Below the pieces are notes generated by a model. That model worked only from the letters and a program-made list of their open reading frames with translations, had not been told where the DNA came from and did not search any database. The translations under genes were made by a program, and so were the position numbers. From Priapulus caudatus (lineage: Eukaryota > Priapulida > Priapulimorpha > Priapulimorphida > Priapulidae): 29,220 bases of DNA. The stretch spans positions 181,107 through 210,326 of the forward strand of contig NW_014577226.1 in the NCBI RefSeq assembly GCF_000485595.1. The letters are read 5' to 3'. Positions 20,940 to 29,220 of the stretch are shown here, piece by piece (positions within the stretch are counted from its first letter, which is position 1; each line of letters opens with the position of its first letter).

Positions 20940-21350
20940 ATGAGAAATTGAACACTAATCTTACTGTTACTGCCGAGCTAATATCAGCTGCTTAGGGTGG
21001 AGCTAATATCTGTTGTTTGTCTGTATGAGGCACGCAAGAGTTTATGCAATCACTAATGATTCTATGCTGTGAAATTAGCATTTATCCAATCTACTGAAGA
21101 AACATAAAGCTAGATAAGAAAGTGTGAAACATTCTTTACTTATTCATGAAGTAAATTTCACACATACACATACCCATGCACGCACGCACGCACACACTCA
21201 TGCACACACTCACGCGCACACGCACGAACGTAGGCACACATACACATTATAACATTGCATAATATAATATAATATGGAATAATATGGTATGGCAAGGCAA
21301 TGATATAAAGTGATGTGTCACGTCATGTTACAGTACAATGTAGTGTATTT
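20940..21350. other. Intron C-D, partly simple sequence
   Basis: Contains a CACG/CA-rich tract (21165-21245) and AATATGG repeats (21260-21300); no exon recognised. Confidence 0.5.
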
Positions 21351-21351
21351 T

Positions 21352-21585
21352 AGCAGAGCTCAGCGTATCAGAACACAGTAAAGTTTAGCACAACATAAAA
21401 TACATTAGGACAACATAGCACTGATTATAGGACAACATCGCATAGATTAACACAACATAGCATATATTAACACAACAAAGTGCAGCTTAAATTAGCACAA
21501 CATAGTGTAGCTTAGCACAACATAGCAGAAATTAGCACAACATAGTGTGGGTTAGCACAACATAGCATAGATTAGCACAGCACAT
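21352..21585 (+). repeat. About 21-bp degenerate repeat (TTAGCACAACATAGC)
   Basis: About ten imperfect units of TTAGCACAACATAGCATAGA variants. Much of it lies just 3' of exon C on the transcribed strand. Confidence 0.85.
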
Positions 21586-21753
21586 GACAGCGTTTCACAC
21601 GCGCATGGGTTAGTGCAAGCGTGTCTAGCGTATGTGTTGATGCAAGGCAGACCTATATCAATATGTGTGAGATTGCGCGAGCGCTGTTTAATCATCGATG
21701 ATATGACGGCAGCAGACATTGTTGCCATTGTCATCGTCGTTGGCTGTGTTTAC

Positions 21754-21867
21754 CTATGATGAAGGGGAGCTGGGCAGCCTGCTGCAGTGTGAGGGGCCTG
21801 GGTTGCTGACTTGCTGCCAGACTGCTCATCACGTTCTGAGGTGACGTCGTCATCGCAGTTGACATAC
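21754..21867 (-). CDS. POU6F: Exon C of the POU6F-like gene
   Basis: This 114-bp, 38-codon exon has acceptor TTTGTGATTGCAG| and donor ATCATAG|GTAAAC on the minus strand, phase 1 to phase 1. The peptide begins GMSTAMTTSPQNVMSSLAAS and ends LTLQQAAQLPFIIG. It is rich in Ser, Thr, Gln and Ala with almost no charge, typical of a transactivation region. Its acceptor has a weak pyrimidine tract and lies against an array of 27-bp repeats (21901-22140) whose unit resembles the acceptor region. It fits in frame between exons B and D and is a multiple of three, so it can be skipped without a frameshift. Assignment to the same gene is an inference from phase, strand and composition. Confidence 0.6.
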
Positions 21868-21900
21868 CTGCAATCACAAACAATGTCAAAGTTAGCACCA

Positions 21901-22140
21901 CACATTGTCAACCGTCGTCAGAAACCCAACATTGTCAACCATCATTACAAATCACAGATTGTCAACCATCATCGGCAATCACACATTGTCAACCATATTG
22001 AAATCACAGATTGTCAACCATCATTACAAATCACACATTGTCAACCATCATCAGAAATCACACATTGTCGACTGTCATCGGAAATGACACATTGTCGACT
22101 GTCTCCGGAAATCATATTGTCAACCATCAGCAAAGGCCAC
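21901..22140. repeat. 27-bp minisatellite abutting exon C acceptor
   Basis: ATTGTCAACCATCAT recurs at 27-bp spacing (21904, 21931, 21958, 21985 and on). On the minus strand the unit (GACAATGTGTGATT...) resembles the intron end GACATTGTTTGTGATTGCAG. Confidence 0.9.
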
Positions 22141-22144
22141 ATAT

Positions 22145-23155
22145 TTTCAAACTGACATTATAAATTACATACTGTCAACATCAACAATCGCGCACATTGT
22201 TTTTAGAACACACTATCACAACAATGACTTGCTCGCGCTGCTTGCCAATAATGCTAGACAGTTTGGACAATTGTCCGCGTCAGAAATCAACTGTTATCAA
22301 TAGATGTCATTCAGTGTGAAACAGCAAATGTGACCCTTCACATAAACCTCTACTAATGTGACGTTGCACTGTGTATTTGCTGCTTACATTAAGGTGTTAT
22401 AAGCGTTCCCTTCACCCAAGCCTCTACCAATGTGACACTGTACTGTGGGCCCAAGGTGTACACGTCATGCTACTATAGGCATCCATATTACCGTGACCTG
22501 TACAAGCTACCATGGTTTTGCCGAGTAGCTCGATCACATCGATTCGACCAAGTGGATATTTCTGGCAGGCATGATTGCGTTTAATTCTGCCAAGCATGTC
22601 TGCCAAAATCGTATTGATTCTCGAAGTCATGTAAGTAACTGCACCACTATCCGGAGCAAAATGGCGCAGAGGGCTATTGCCCGCACAAGTCCTTATCTGG
22701 TTTTAAAGTCGGGCGCCTAAAATTTCGAACGCTTTACTGAAATGAACGAGTAGCAGTGAAAAGGCCTACTGGTGCATGCAGGAAATTAGCATCTGCTGGT
22801 GTTAGTCTACACAGCTATGCTTACCACCAGGTGTGATAAGCTAGGAGTGGGCGTTAGGTTCCACCCTCTGGCAGCTGGTTGCATGCTATATAGTTTACTA
22901 CCAGGTGGTATTAGATGTATAGCCTAGTCTGTGGTGGGTGAGCACAGGACAAGCTTCTCTCATGTAGCTATGTTTCTTATCAGGTGGTTCGATCAGTGTC
23001 ATCGCCAGAAAAGGCACTTGCACCAGCTTGTCCGCTTAAAAAATCCTGGTGCGAAACATTGCTCACACAAAGGTACGGAGAATACGCGACACGGCTAAGG
23101 CAGTTTTATCTATTGTCTTGCTCGTTCACTTAAATTCACTCTTACTCTGTCCGTC
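22145..23155. other. Intron B-C, unassigned
   Basis: Three diverged copies of a TACCACCAGGTGTGA-like motif occur at about 22825-22990; nothing else recognised. Confidence 0.45.
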
Positions 23156-23159
23156 TCTA

Positions 23160-23372
23160 CAACCACCGCCTGCCTACCTGCCTGCCTGCCTGTCTTTCTG
23201 TCTGTGTCTCTCCCTCTTTCTCTGCCTGTGTCTGTCCGTCACTCTATCTCTCTCACTCTGTCTCTGTCTCTCTCCCGCTGTCACTGCCTCTCGCTTTCTA
23301 CCTTTCTGTCTCTCTTCCTTTGACACACGTACACGCACGCACGCACGCACGCACGCACGCACACACACACGA
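23160..23372 (+). repeat. CT-rich tract and CGCA microsatellite
   Basis: Degenerate CTGCCTGTCTCT tract followed by (CGCA)n at about 23332-23372. Confidence 0.9.
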
Positions 23373-23379
23373 GTGTCAA

Positions 23380-24230
23380 TAGGGTGGAGGATCATGGGTC
23401 ACCTCTGAAAGTCCGCCCATTCTCCTCGCTGCTGCCGCCACCACCGCTGCCTCCGATTGTCATTCATGTATTCGTGAGATTCATCCTCATCTTCTCTTGC
23501 CGCAAAATCCCCGGCTCGTCCCACCGAGCCAAATCATCGAAACATTGTCCCGATCAGAAGTCTCCGCTACCCCCACCAACCTTTATTCATCCGATCTTCT
23601 CCGTCTTCGTGAACTCCCTAGCCGCCGGCGCTCGGAAGCGCAGCAATAAACCCGCCCCCCGGCCCCCGCACACGCGGCTTCAACCCTCGGAGCGGGAGGG
23701 ATTCGGAGGAGTGCGGGATGTGGGGAAGAGAAAGCGGGCAATCCGTCACGGCCACTCACGAGGTTAGCGTTGATAGCTGTCATCGCGGCGACCACCCGGG
23801 CGCGCCATCCATCTGGATTGTCCTCCAGTCGCGCGCGCAAATTACCCAATAGCGACGCGACCCTAACCGAATTTCCAGGGCGAATTTGGCCCCGGGTAAG
23901 CCCACAGTGCAAGTTTCCACGGATGATGGGATAGACGCGGATGTGAGACCGCCGGCGAAACGGATGTAAAGCTTGACTCGCGGAAAATCTGCCGAATCCC
24001 GAAAGAGCGACGAAATTGGGAAAACGGGCAGATTTTAAAATTCAACATTTTGCCAGTCAGATTCTTCTTCTGCCGTATGATATAGAAGCTTCGCGTTCGC
24101 TAACTGGTCACCGGGGACAAATATTCGTCATCAATCACCGCAAATCCAGGCAACAAGATTGAAATAGCTTTTACCAGGAGAACATTGCATTTGTATTAAC
24201 TTTAGTATTAAAGAACGCTGAAGTCCCAAT
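23380..24230. other. Unique block, candidate regulatory element
   Basis: GC-rich, repeat-free segment; 23860-24200 mixes CG-rich DNA with AT-rich cores (AAATATTCGTCATCAATC, GATTTTAAAATTC). A minus-strand frame ending at a GTGAGT donor (23759) has the wrong phase for this intron. Confidence 0.3.
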
Positions 24231-24399
24231 GCCATCGTCAGAGATCGAATACACCCACAACTTTTGCAATCATCCCCACCCTCCCCCCACAACTTCCTAA
24301 ACTATCCTCCTCCTCTGCAACTTCCTCAATAATCCTCCCTTCCCCACAACTTCCTCAGCCTTATACGAGCCATGGCTACTGCCAGTACATGCATCTGGG

Positions 24400-24680
24400 C
24401 AGGGCCGTAGGCTGAGCAAATGCTTAGGGGGGGGGCAGTGACGGATCCAGGATTTCAAGGAGGGGGTGAGTAATAGGTGGGGGGTCTGGGGGTCCTCCCC
24501 CCGAAAATTTTGAAAATGTAGATCGCAGGAGGTGGTATTTGAGGCACTTTTGAGTACATGTACAGCCTTCATTCTGACTACGACAATTCTCTTTTAGTAG
24601 AACAATTTATTTTTTTAATTTTGCTCCAAAATCTATGGAGGGGGGGCAGCAGCCCCCCCCCCTGCTGTACGGCCCTCCTG
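24400..24680. mobile_element. Non-autonomous hAT-like element
   Basis: CAGGGCCGTAG at the left is mirrored by TACGGCCCTCCTG at the right (9-bp perfect inverted core AGGGCCGTA). A second hAT-style start, CAGTGACGGATCCAGG, lies inside at 24436, followed by G-rich and C-rich blocks and AAAATTTTGAAAATG. This layout resembles common non-autonomous hAT elements of marine invertebrates. A clean 8-bp target duplication is not obvious, and no transposase is present. Confidence 0.6.
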
Positions 24681-24689
24681 GGACTAACC

Positions 24690-25650
24690 TCCTAACCTAC
24701 GTACGGGTTATGAATCAGGTTTTCCAGCCCGACCACCCACAGTGATCGACACATGAGCGTATCTACCAGCAGAAACGCTCGTGTAGGGAACCTTGGCAGC
24801 CTCTCCATGCTCTAACCCCTCGGCTGTGGAAACAAAGCTCATTCTTTGTCTACATTCTCGGGCTTAACACAACACATCTTTACATAACTGTACTTTACAT
24901 AATCTGTGTGAGTTCACACTTGCGGTTGCGAGCAAACATGGCCGCCGCTATATGTCATCTAAGGCACGTCATGCACCTGTCTCTGTGTCTACTGAGCGAT
25001 CCGTGCTCGAAACATGATGGTATGCAAGTACATTACGATAAGTGCCTCAGGGCACCAGCAATCCCAGCGCTGCTTCTCCGCAGCGACTGGAGCTATAAGA
25101 CTATGAGAGCAGGAGGATACACACACACACACACGAGTATGCTAGTGAGCAGATACGACTGTTAGTTTACACTCGATGTCGGTGGCCATGCGAGTGAGTA
25201 GAACGATGTTCAATTTCCCCGGCTGGTCGGGCACACACATATCGCATGTATCTACGCGCATCATTGTGCATCAGTTCACTACATCCATTGGTGGTAAACA
25301 ATTGTAAACGCACGCCTTTGCGGGTTCCTTGCGGTGAGGCATGATTCCTTGGTTCAAAGGTCTGTCGTTTCAAACGACTAAATCGAATCAGTGCGCGCGT
25401 CTAGTCTAGTCTAGCCACAGCGCTACTCCTAAAACCACGGCATTTCGATTCACGACGCCCGAATGTCGCTTCATTCACGTCCACCGAACCAAACGATCGT
25501 CAACCAGCATTACACGTGTCAAGAAGACATGTGTGCAGTGCCCCCTCGAGGAAAACAAGTGACTATCCCCCCCACCCTCCCTGCGCACAATTGCAGCTGC
25601 ATGCTGCCGCGACCCTATCAGGGGGTTGGGGACAGACGCCCCGGGATGCT
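24690..25650. other. Intron B-C, unassigned unique sequence
   Basis: A short CA repeat at 25118-25134; no exon or element recognised. Confidence 0.5.
25535..25550 (-). promoter_or_regulatory. CTCF-like core
   Basis: GCAGTGCCCCCTCGAG; its reverse complement contains GAGGGGGCACTGC, matching the AGGGGGCRCT core of CTCF sites. Confidence 0.35.
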
Positions 25651-25653
25651 TAC

Positions 25654-25734
25654 CAGACGTGTGTGACGTATAAGGTATCACCGCAGACGACTCCGCCAGG
25701 TGTTTGATGCCCGGCAACTGCTGTGAGATTTTAC
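25654..25734 (-). CDS. POU6F: Exon B of the POU6F-like gene
   Basis: This 81-bp, 27-codon exon has acceptor CTCTCTGTGTTCACAG| and donor TCTG|GTAAGC on the minus strand. It is symmetrical, phase 1 to phase 1, and joins exon A (ending phase 1) in frame. The peptide begins GKISQQLPGIKHLAESSAVI and ends YTSHTSG. It is polar and Ser-rich, with no recognisable domain. The acceptor has a strong pyrimidine tract and the donor is close to consensus. I recognise no family motif inside it; membership of the gene rests on strand, phase, splice signals and composition. It could be a skipped cassette, because removing it would not shift the frame. Confidence 0.55.
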
Positions 25735-25825
25735 CTGTGAACACAGAGAGAGAAAAGCTGATTGGAAAAGCGTGAAGGACGTTTATGAACATTTCTCAAA
25801 AATTATCACGGCAAATTTTTACGAG

Positions 25826-25833
25826 TGACGTCA
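25826..25833. promoter_or_regulatory. Full CRE palindrome upstream of exon B
   Basis: TGACGTCA inside the 10-bp palindrome GTGACGTCAC, about 90 bp 5' of exon B on the transcribed strand. Confidence 0.4.
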
Positions 25834-25834
25834 C

Positions 25835-26515
25835 TTTAATATCCATCTCTGCCTAAATTTGAGTGCAACGTTTGCGGAGATTTCACTGCCATCATCATGC
25901 ATAACTAATGCAATTATATGATGCTTAATAACCTTAATTCATTTAAATTATTATTGATTTATATATTATATTTAATTCCCAAAACGTATTACTCTTATTA
26001 GATTAAAGCCTGTCAAATTTCTCAGTAGTAAACTAACAGCATCTTGGTTGAAAATAAAACTTGAAAAACCAGACCCACTTATCACAAACTGTGAAAAAAA
26101 ACAGCACACACATTATTTTGACAAGAATGAATCATAAATGGTAGACAAAGACAATGGTGGTAACTTCCCTGACCACAAGGTCAGATCCAGCCTAAACGCC
26201 TCGACTGCCAAGGCGAACTCAAAGTGGGGTCAATACTGGAGGAGGGAAGGATATCATGACAGTGACTGGAGTTAGGATTTAGTTAGGGCTAGGGTCAGGT
26301 TAGGGGTTGGATCGAGGTAAGGGTAAGGCTAGCCTCATAGTGATGACATGCGACGAAGCGGATAATATATGTACAGGGGTTGAAGAGATAGACAGACAGA
26401 TAGACAGAGAATAGAGCCCTCCAACTGACCGGCTTAATCACAGGTCATTCGGACTGAGGAACCTGACCATAGGAATAGCTCACTGCCAGCCCTGATCATG
26501 CACACGGTGCTTCTT
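25835..26515. other. Intron A-B, AT-rich then weak GGGTTA-like tract
   Basis: AT-rich to about 26110; diverged AGGGTTAGG-like words at 26265-26325; a short GACAGATA repeat at about 26385-26410. Confidence 0.45.
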
Positions 26516-26518
26516 AGA

Positions 26519-26533
26519 GCACCAGGGGGCGCC
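26519..26533 (+). promoter_or_regulatory. Strong CTCF-type site
   Basis: GCACCAGGGGGCGCC matches the CTCF core CCACCAGGGGGCGCT at 13 of 15 positions, in the intron between exons A and B. Confidence 0.5.
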
Positions 26534-26569
26534 TCGTTAATCGCACAATAATTGGACAGGGTTCATAGT

Positions 26570-26905
26570 AGTAAGACACATGTTGAAATAAGGACTTATA
26601 AGACCCTTTCTGGAGGCCAAAATAAGACTTTTTTACGCGATTTCTGATAGATCACCGAATATTAAAGTACACTAATAATATTTATATACACAGTTGCACA
26701 GCAGATTTAATTATTCCGTATTATATATACAACAATTCTTACTCTAACTCGAGAACAGTTTATAAAACAATTTATATAAAATATTGTAGGTTGCAAAAAA
26801 TAAGGACTATTAAGTACTTTTCTAAGATTTCACCAAAAATAAGTACTAATAAGAACCCTTATTTTATTTTTGGCAAAATAAGTACTTATAAGACTTTGGA
26901 AGACC
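26570..26905. repeat. AT-rich sequence with recurring AATAAGNACTTATAAG motifs
   Basis: AAATAAGGACTTATAAGAC (about 26585-26605) recurs in diverged form at about 26800-26835 and 26872-26895, suggesting a decayed repeat or mobile element. Confidence 0.4.
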
Positions 26906-27360
26906 CGCTACGAACCCTGTTGGACGTATCCAGCAGCTTGGGTCTGCTTCAATCAAATATACATCGTCATGATGGCAGCTAGCTGAGCAAGGGGGTATAG
27001 AGGCTCCTGGTTCGCAATAATGCTCATCCGGACCAGATCGAATCGAAACCCAGTAAATGCTGTGAGGCAACCAAACTCACCTCGCGCAAATAAATGCCCC
27101 TCGTAAAAACCCGCACCTAATGTTATTAATAATTTTTCCCGGTCATAGCGCACGCATTCGGCAACGGTCGTGTTCGTGTGCAACGATGATTTGCGGAAAT
27201 GTACGCTCTACATATCGTTCTGCAATTCAGCGAGACAGCTGCGAAATTGCATGACATGTCATTCTATAACTCGTTGCTGATCCGCGTGAGAGATACATGC
27301 ATTCATTCGAATTGTTTTGCCCCATTATTTATCATCATGCTACAGGACACACAGCTAGTA
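26906..27360. other. Intron A-B, unassigned unique sequence
   Basis: Contains a consensus donor GCGAG|GTGAGT on the minus strand at 27077, but no usable acceptor with an open frame upstream. It may be conserved non-coding DNA. Confidence 0.35.
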
Positions 27361-27365
27361 AAATA

Positions 27366-27366
27366 G

Positions 27367-27406
<40 letters not shown>

Positions 27407-27455
27407 CTGTGTGCGTGCGTGCGTGCGTGCGTGCGTGCGTGTGCGCGCGTGTGCG
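27366..27455 (+). repeat. (TA)n followed by (GTGC)n microsatellite
   Basis: TA run at 27366-27404, then GTGC repeats to about 27455. Confidence 0.97.
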
Positions 27456-27766
27456 GTACAAGCATGTATATACGACTAACTGGCCTGCTGTAGAAAAGAG
27501 GGCAGTATATGGTTTTATTATAAGACCAACAGTGAGGGATCATTTGACATACTATTAGGTAGAGTTTTGGTCATAATGAGGCAGAAGAGAGAAGGTGGAG
27601 AATATAATAAGGGCAGTAGAGGGTGGTTATAATAACACAGTTGAGTGTGATGGTTACCTGTCTTAATATAACCACCACTCTCTCTACCCATCCTGTTAGA
27701 AAAACCCACCACCTTCCCTATCTACTGTTAGGGTGGGAAAAGCGCCTCCCCCACCAGCCACCCTAC

Positions 27767-27855
27767 CTATGCCTTTTTGTGCTTCTCTCCGTTACTAACA
27801 CCAGACTCCATTAAGCAGGTTGCCTGCTCACAAAATATTGTAATGTGTAGAAAGA
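27767..27855 (-). pseudogene. Decayed duplicate of the 3' half of exon A
   Basis: On the minus strand this aligns with the 3' half and donor of exon [14 protein letters not shown] in exon A against NLLNGV, a 1-bp insertion, then GVSNGEK. Over the best 42 aligned bases there are about 9 mismatches, six of them C to T or G to A relative to exon A, and several are synonymous. Two single-base insertions break the frame and a TAG falls at the donor (GGCATAG|GTAGGG). A functional acceptor is not evident. It lies about 280 bp downstream of exon A, so it looks like a dead tandem exon duplicate. Confidence 0.7.
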
Positions 27856-27944
27856 GCTACCCACCTCAACCTCATATATAAACCCTCACCCAATTAACTG
27901 CTCACCCGCCTCCCCGCCCACATGATATTGTTATTGTTATTGTA

Positions 27945-27972
27945 TTTCTGTTTGTGTGTGCGTGCGTGTGTG

Positions 27973-28004
<32 letters not shown>

Positions 28005-28137
28005 TGTTTGTGTGTGTGCGTGCGTGCATGCGTGCGTGAGCTTGTGTGTGTGTGCGCGCATGCACGTGTGTGTATGTGTGTGTGGGTGTGTGCGCGTGTG
28101 TGCGCGCGTGCGTGCGTACGTGTGGGTGCGTGCGTAC
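27945..28137 (+). repeat. GTGC/GT microsatellite abutting exon A donor
   Basis: Imperfect GTGTGC/GTGCGTGC repeat directly downstream of exon A. On the minus strand the GTACGCAC at the donor recurs within the repeat. Confidence 0.95.
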
Positions 28138-28303
28138 CTGACGCACTCTCGCGCTTCTCGCCATTGCTGAGACCGGCTCCGTTGAGCAGGTTGCTGCTTG
28201 CAGAGTGTTGCATGGCGGCCATCAGCTGGTCGGGAATCATGCCTTGCAGCAACGCCGCGTTTCCTGGTGTTCCCGCGTGCTCCTGGCCCGAGAGCATCTG
28301 ATC
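28138..28303 (-). CDS. POU6F: Exon A of a POU6F-like transcription factor (N-terminal region)
   Basis: On the minus strand this 166-bp exon follows a pyrimidine-rich TTCCTGTTGCAG acceptor and ends at TCAG|GTACGC. It begins in phase 0 and ends in phase 1. The peptide starts DQMLSGQEH and ends [18 protein letters not shown]; it is Gln/Met/Leu-rich with no folded domain. Together with the preceding in-frame LLQ it reads [10 protein letters not shown], which I recall as close to the POU6F2 N-terminus (LLQDPMIAGQ). The frame stays open upstream to a Met-Met at 28423, so this could instead be a first coding exon with about 40 extra residues. The intron beginning at its donor is a GTGC/CGCA simple repeat. 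Splice sites and phase are seen directly; the family assignment is from memory of the protein family. Confidence 0.62.
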
Positions 28304-28514
28304 CTGCAACAGGAAGCCCCTCCAGTCAGCCACGAAATTAAAGGATGGGAGAGGGGGAGAGAAGGTTTTCGCATGGGCATCATATGTACACGATGGCACA
28401 CTCTCCGACGAAGCAGCCATCATTTCGCTAGAACAGACACCTGTCTATAAAGGACACTTTTGGTATTTCTATTAAATGACCATACATATCAAGGTTTGAC
28501 TATACACTTTAGAG

Positions 28515-28660
28515 CAGGGTTAATAACCTGTGGTCAGTGAACCCCATTGTACGCAAAATTCTGTGTTTATGCGCTCATGTGCACTTTTCTGGGGAGGAGT
28601 CTGTAGCTTTCACCAGATTCTCAAAGGGGTCCATGACTCAAAAAAGGTTAAGAACCACTG
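28515..28660. mobile_element. 146-bp hAT-type MITE with perfect 8-bp target duplication
   Basis: CTTTAGAG occurs at 28507-28514 and again at 28661-28668, a perfect 8-bp target site duplication typical of hAT. The element starts CAGGGTTAATAACCTGTGG, and its reverse complement starts CAGTGGTTCTTAACC. The interior (GGGGTCCATGACTC, ATTCTCAAAGG) resembles short non-autonomous hAT-Charlie elements known from vertebrates. Confidence 0.88.
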
Positions 28661-28668
28661 CTTTAGAG

Positions 28669-29130
28669 TATTAGTAAATATATAACAAGTAATTTAAACT
28701 GTAAGAATGTAAAAATTTAAGGAATAGTCGAAAACACATTTTTTTCGATGGTCAACAGATGGCTGCACACCGCTGTTTATGTTGCTATAATTGTAGCTGG
28801 CAACAATGACACGGCTGCCCAATAAGGTTACTAAGCATATCGAGTGGAAATGCAAACCTAGCTTATTCGAAACAGTAAAATACAAAAAAAATATACGTAC
28901 TAAATTTCATTATACATTACACAGTGTGAGCCACATAACAGCAGTACAATTATTTAGTAATGCATTTTATATAATACGTGAGCGTTGCTCAGCAAGGATA
29001 ATCATTAAAATTCACGTGAAACCTTAATCACATCTTCACTGCAAAAGTATCGCACTAACGTAGCAAACAGCAGGTGGACAGTTAGGTTAGATTTACTGCC
29101 AATAGAGCCGTGGAACGTCATGGTGTACGC
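28669..29130. other. Unassigned AT-rich sequence 5' of exon A
   Basis: No further 5' exon or promoter motif recognised. Confidence 0.45.
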
Positions 29131-29134
29131 CGCA

Positions 29135-29220
29135 TGCATGCACAGATACACACACGCACGCACACACGCACGCACGCATGCACACACACACACACACACA
29201 CATACACACACACACACACA
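29135..29220 (+). repeat. (CA)n/(CGCA)n microsatellite
   Basis: CACACGCACG repeats passing into a CA run at the window end. Confidence 0.95.

Noticed and set aside
23583-23912. Minus-strand frame ending at a consensus GTGAGT donor (23759)
   Set aside because: It would end in phase 0, but the B-C intron requires phase 1, and no acceptor with a pyrimidine tract precedes it.
26953-27183. Minus-strand frame ending at the GCGAG|GTGAGT donor (27077)
   Set aside because: The phase fits, but an in-frame TAG and weak acceptors upstream leave no credible exon.
1-29220. tRNA or rRNA genes
   Set aside because: No segment combined A-box and B-box motifs with a cloverleaf, and no rRNA-like conserved stretch was seen by eye.

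Overview
This window is nuclear DNA of an animal. It holds short exons with canonical GT-AG borders, introns of about 1-4 kb, dense microsatellites and minisatellites, TTAGGG-type interstitial telomere repeats, MITE-like transposon remnants and CTCF/RFX-type motifs. No prokaryotic gene layout, RNA gene or intact transposase is visible. The species cannot be fixed from sequence alone. A marine invertebrate (deuterostome or lophotrochozoan) or a basal chordate fits best.

The only gene I can support lies on the minus strand and is read from high to low coordinates. Six distinct exons (A 28303-28138, B 25734-25654, C 21867-21754, D 20808-20734, E, F) encode about 236 residues of a Gln/Ser/Thr/Ala-rich, low-charge polypeptide. 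All splice phases agree from A through F (0/1, 1/1, 1/1, 1/1, 1/1, 1/0). Motifs such as [16 protein letters not shown] and VPQFITNAAGQLVAF recall the N-terminal activation region of class VI POU homeodomain factors (POU6F1/POU6F2, fly pdm3). The POU domain and homeodomain are not in this window; they would lie to the left, beyond coordinate 1. The 5' end lies at or to the right of exon A.

Exons E and F occur twice (13379-13212 with 11919-11813, and 18279-18112 with 16959-16853) because 11446-13945 is repeated at 16486-18850. Copy 2 stops at a 10-N gap. Exon F ends in phase 0 and exon E begins in phase 1, so the order E'-F'-E-F cannot be read in one frame. The repeat is therefore an assembly or haplotype duplication, or a pair of alternative cassettes. 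Between the copies sits a GC-rich 30-bp minisatellite of about 2.1 kb, whose long open frames are spurious.

By region: 1-11445 is probably a long intron or flank carrying MITEs, telomere-like repeats, triplet and purine tracts, a 25-bp repeat, an inverted 38-bp repeat array and several unique blocks that may be regulatory. 11446-18850 is the duplicated exon block. 18861-28303 carries exons D to A with minisatellites abutting several splice sites. 27767-27855 is a decayed copy of exon A. 28515-28660 is a hAT-type MITE with a perfect 8-bp target duplication.
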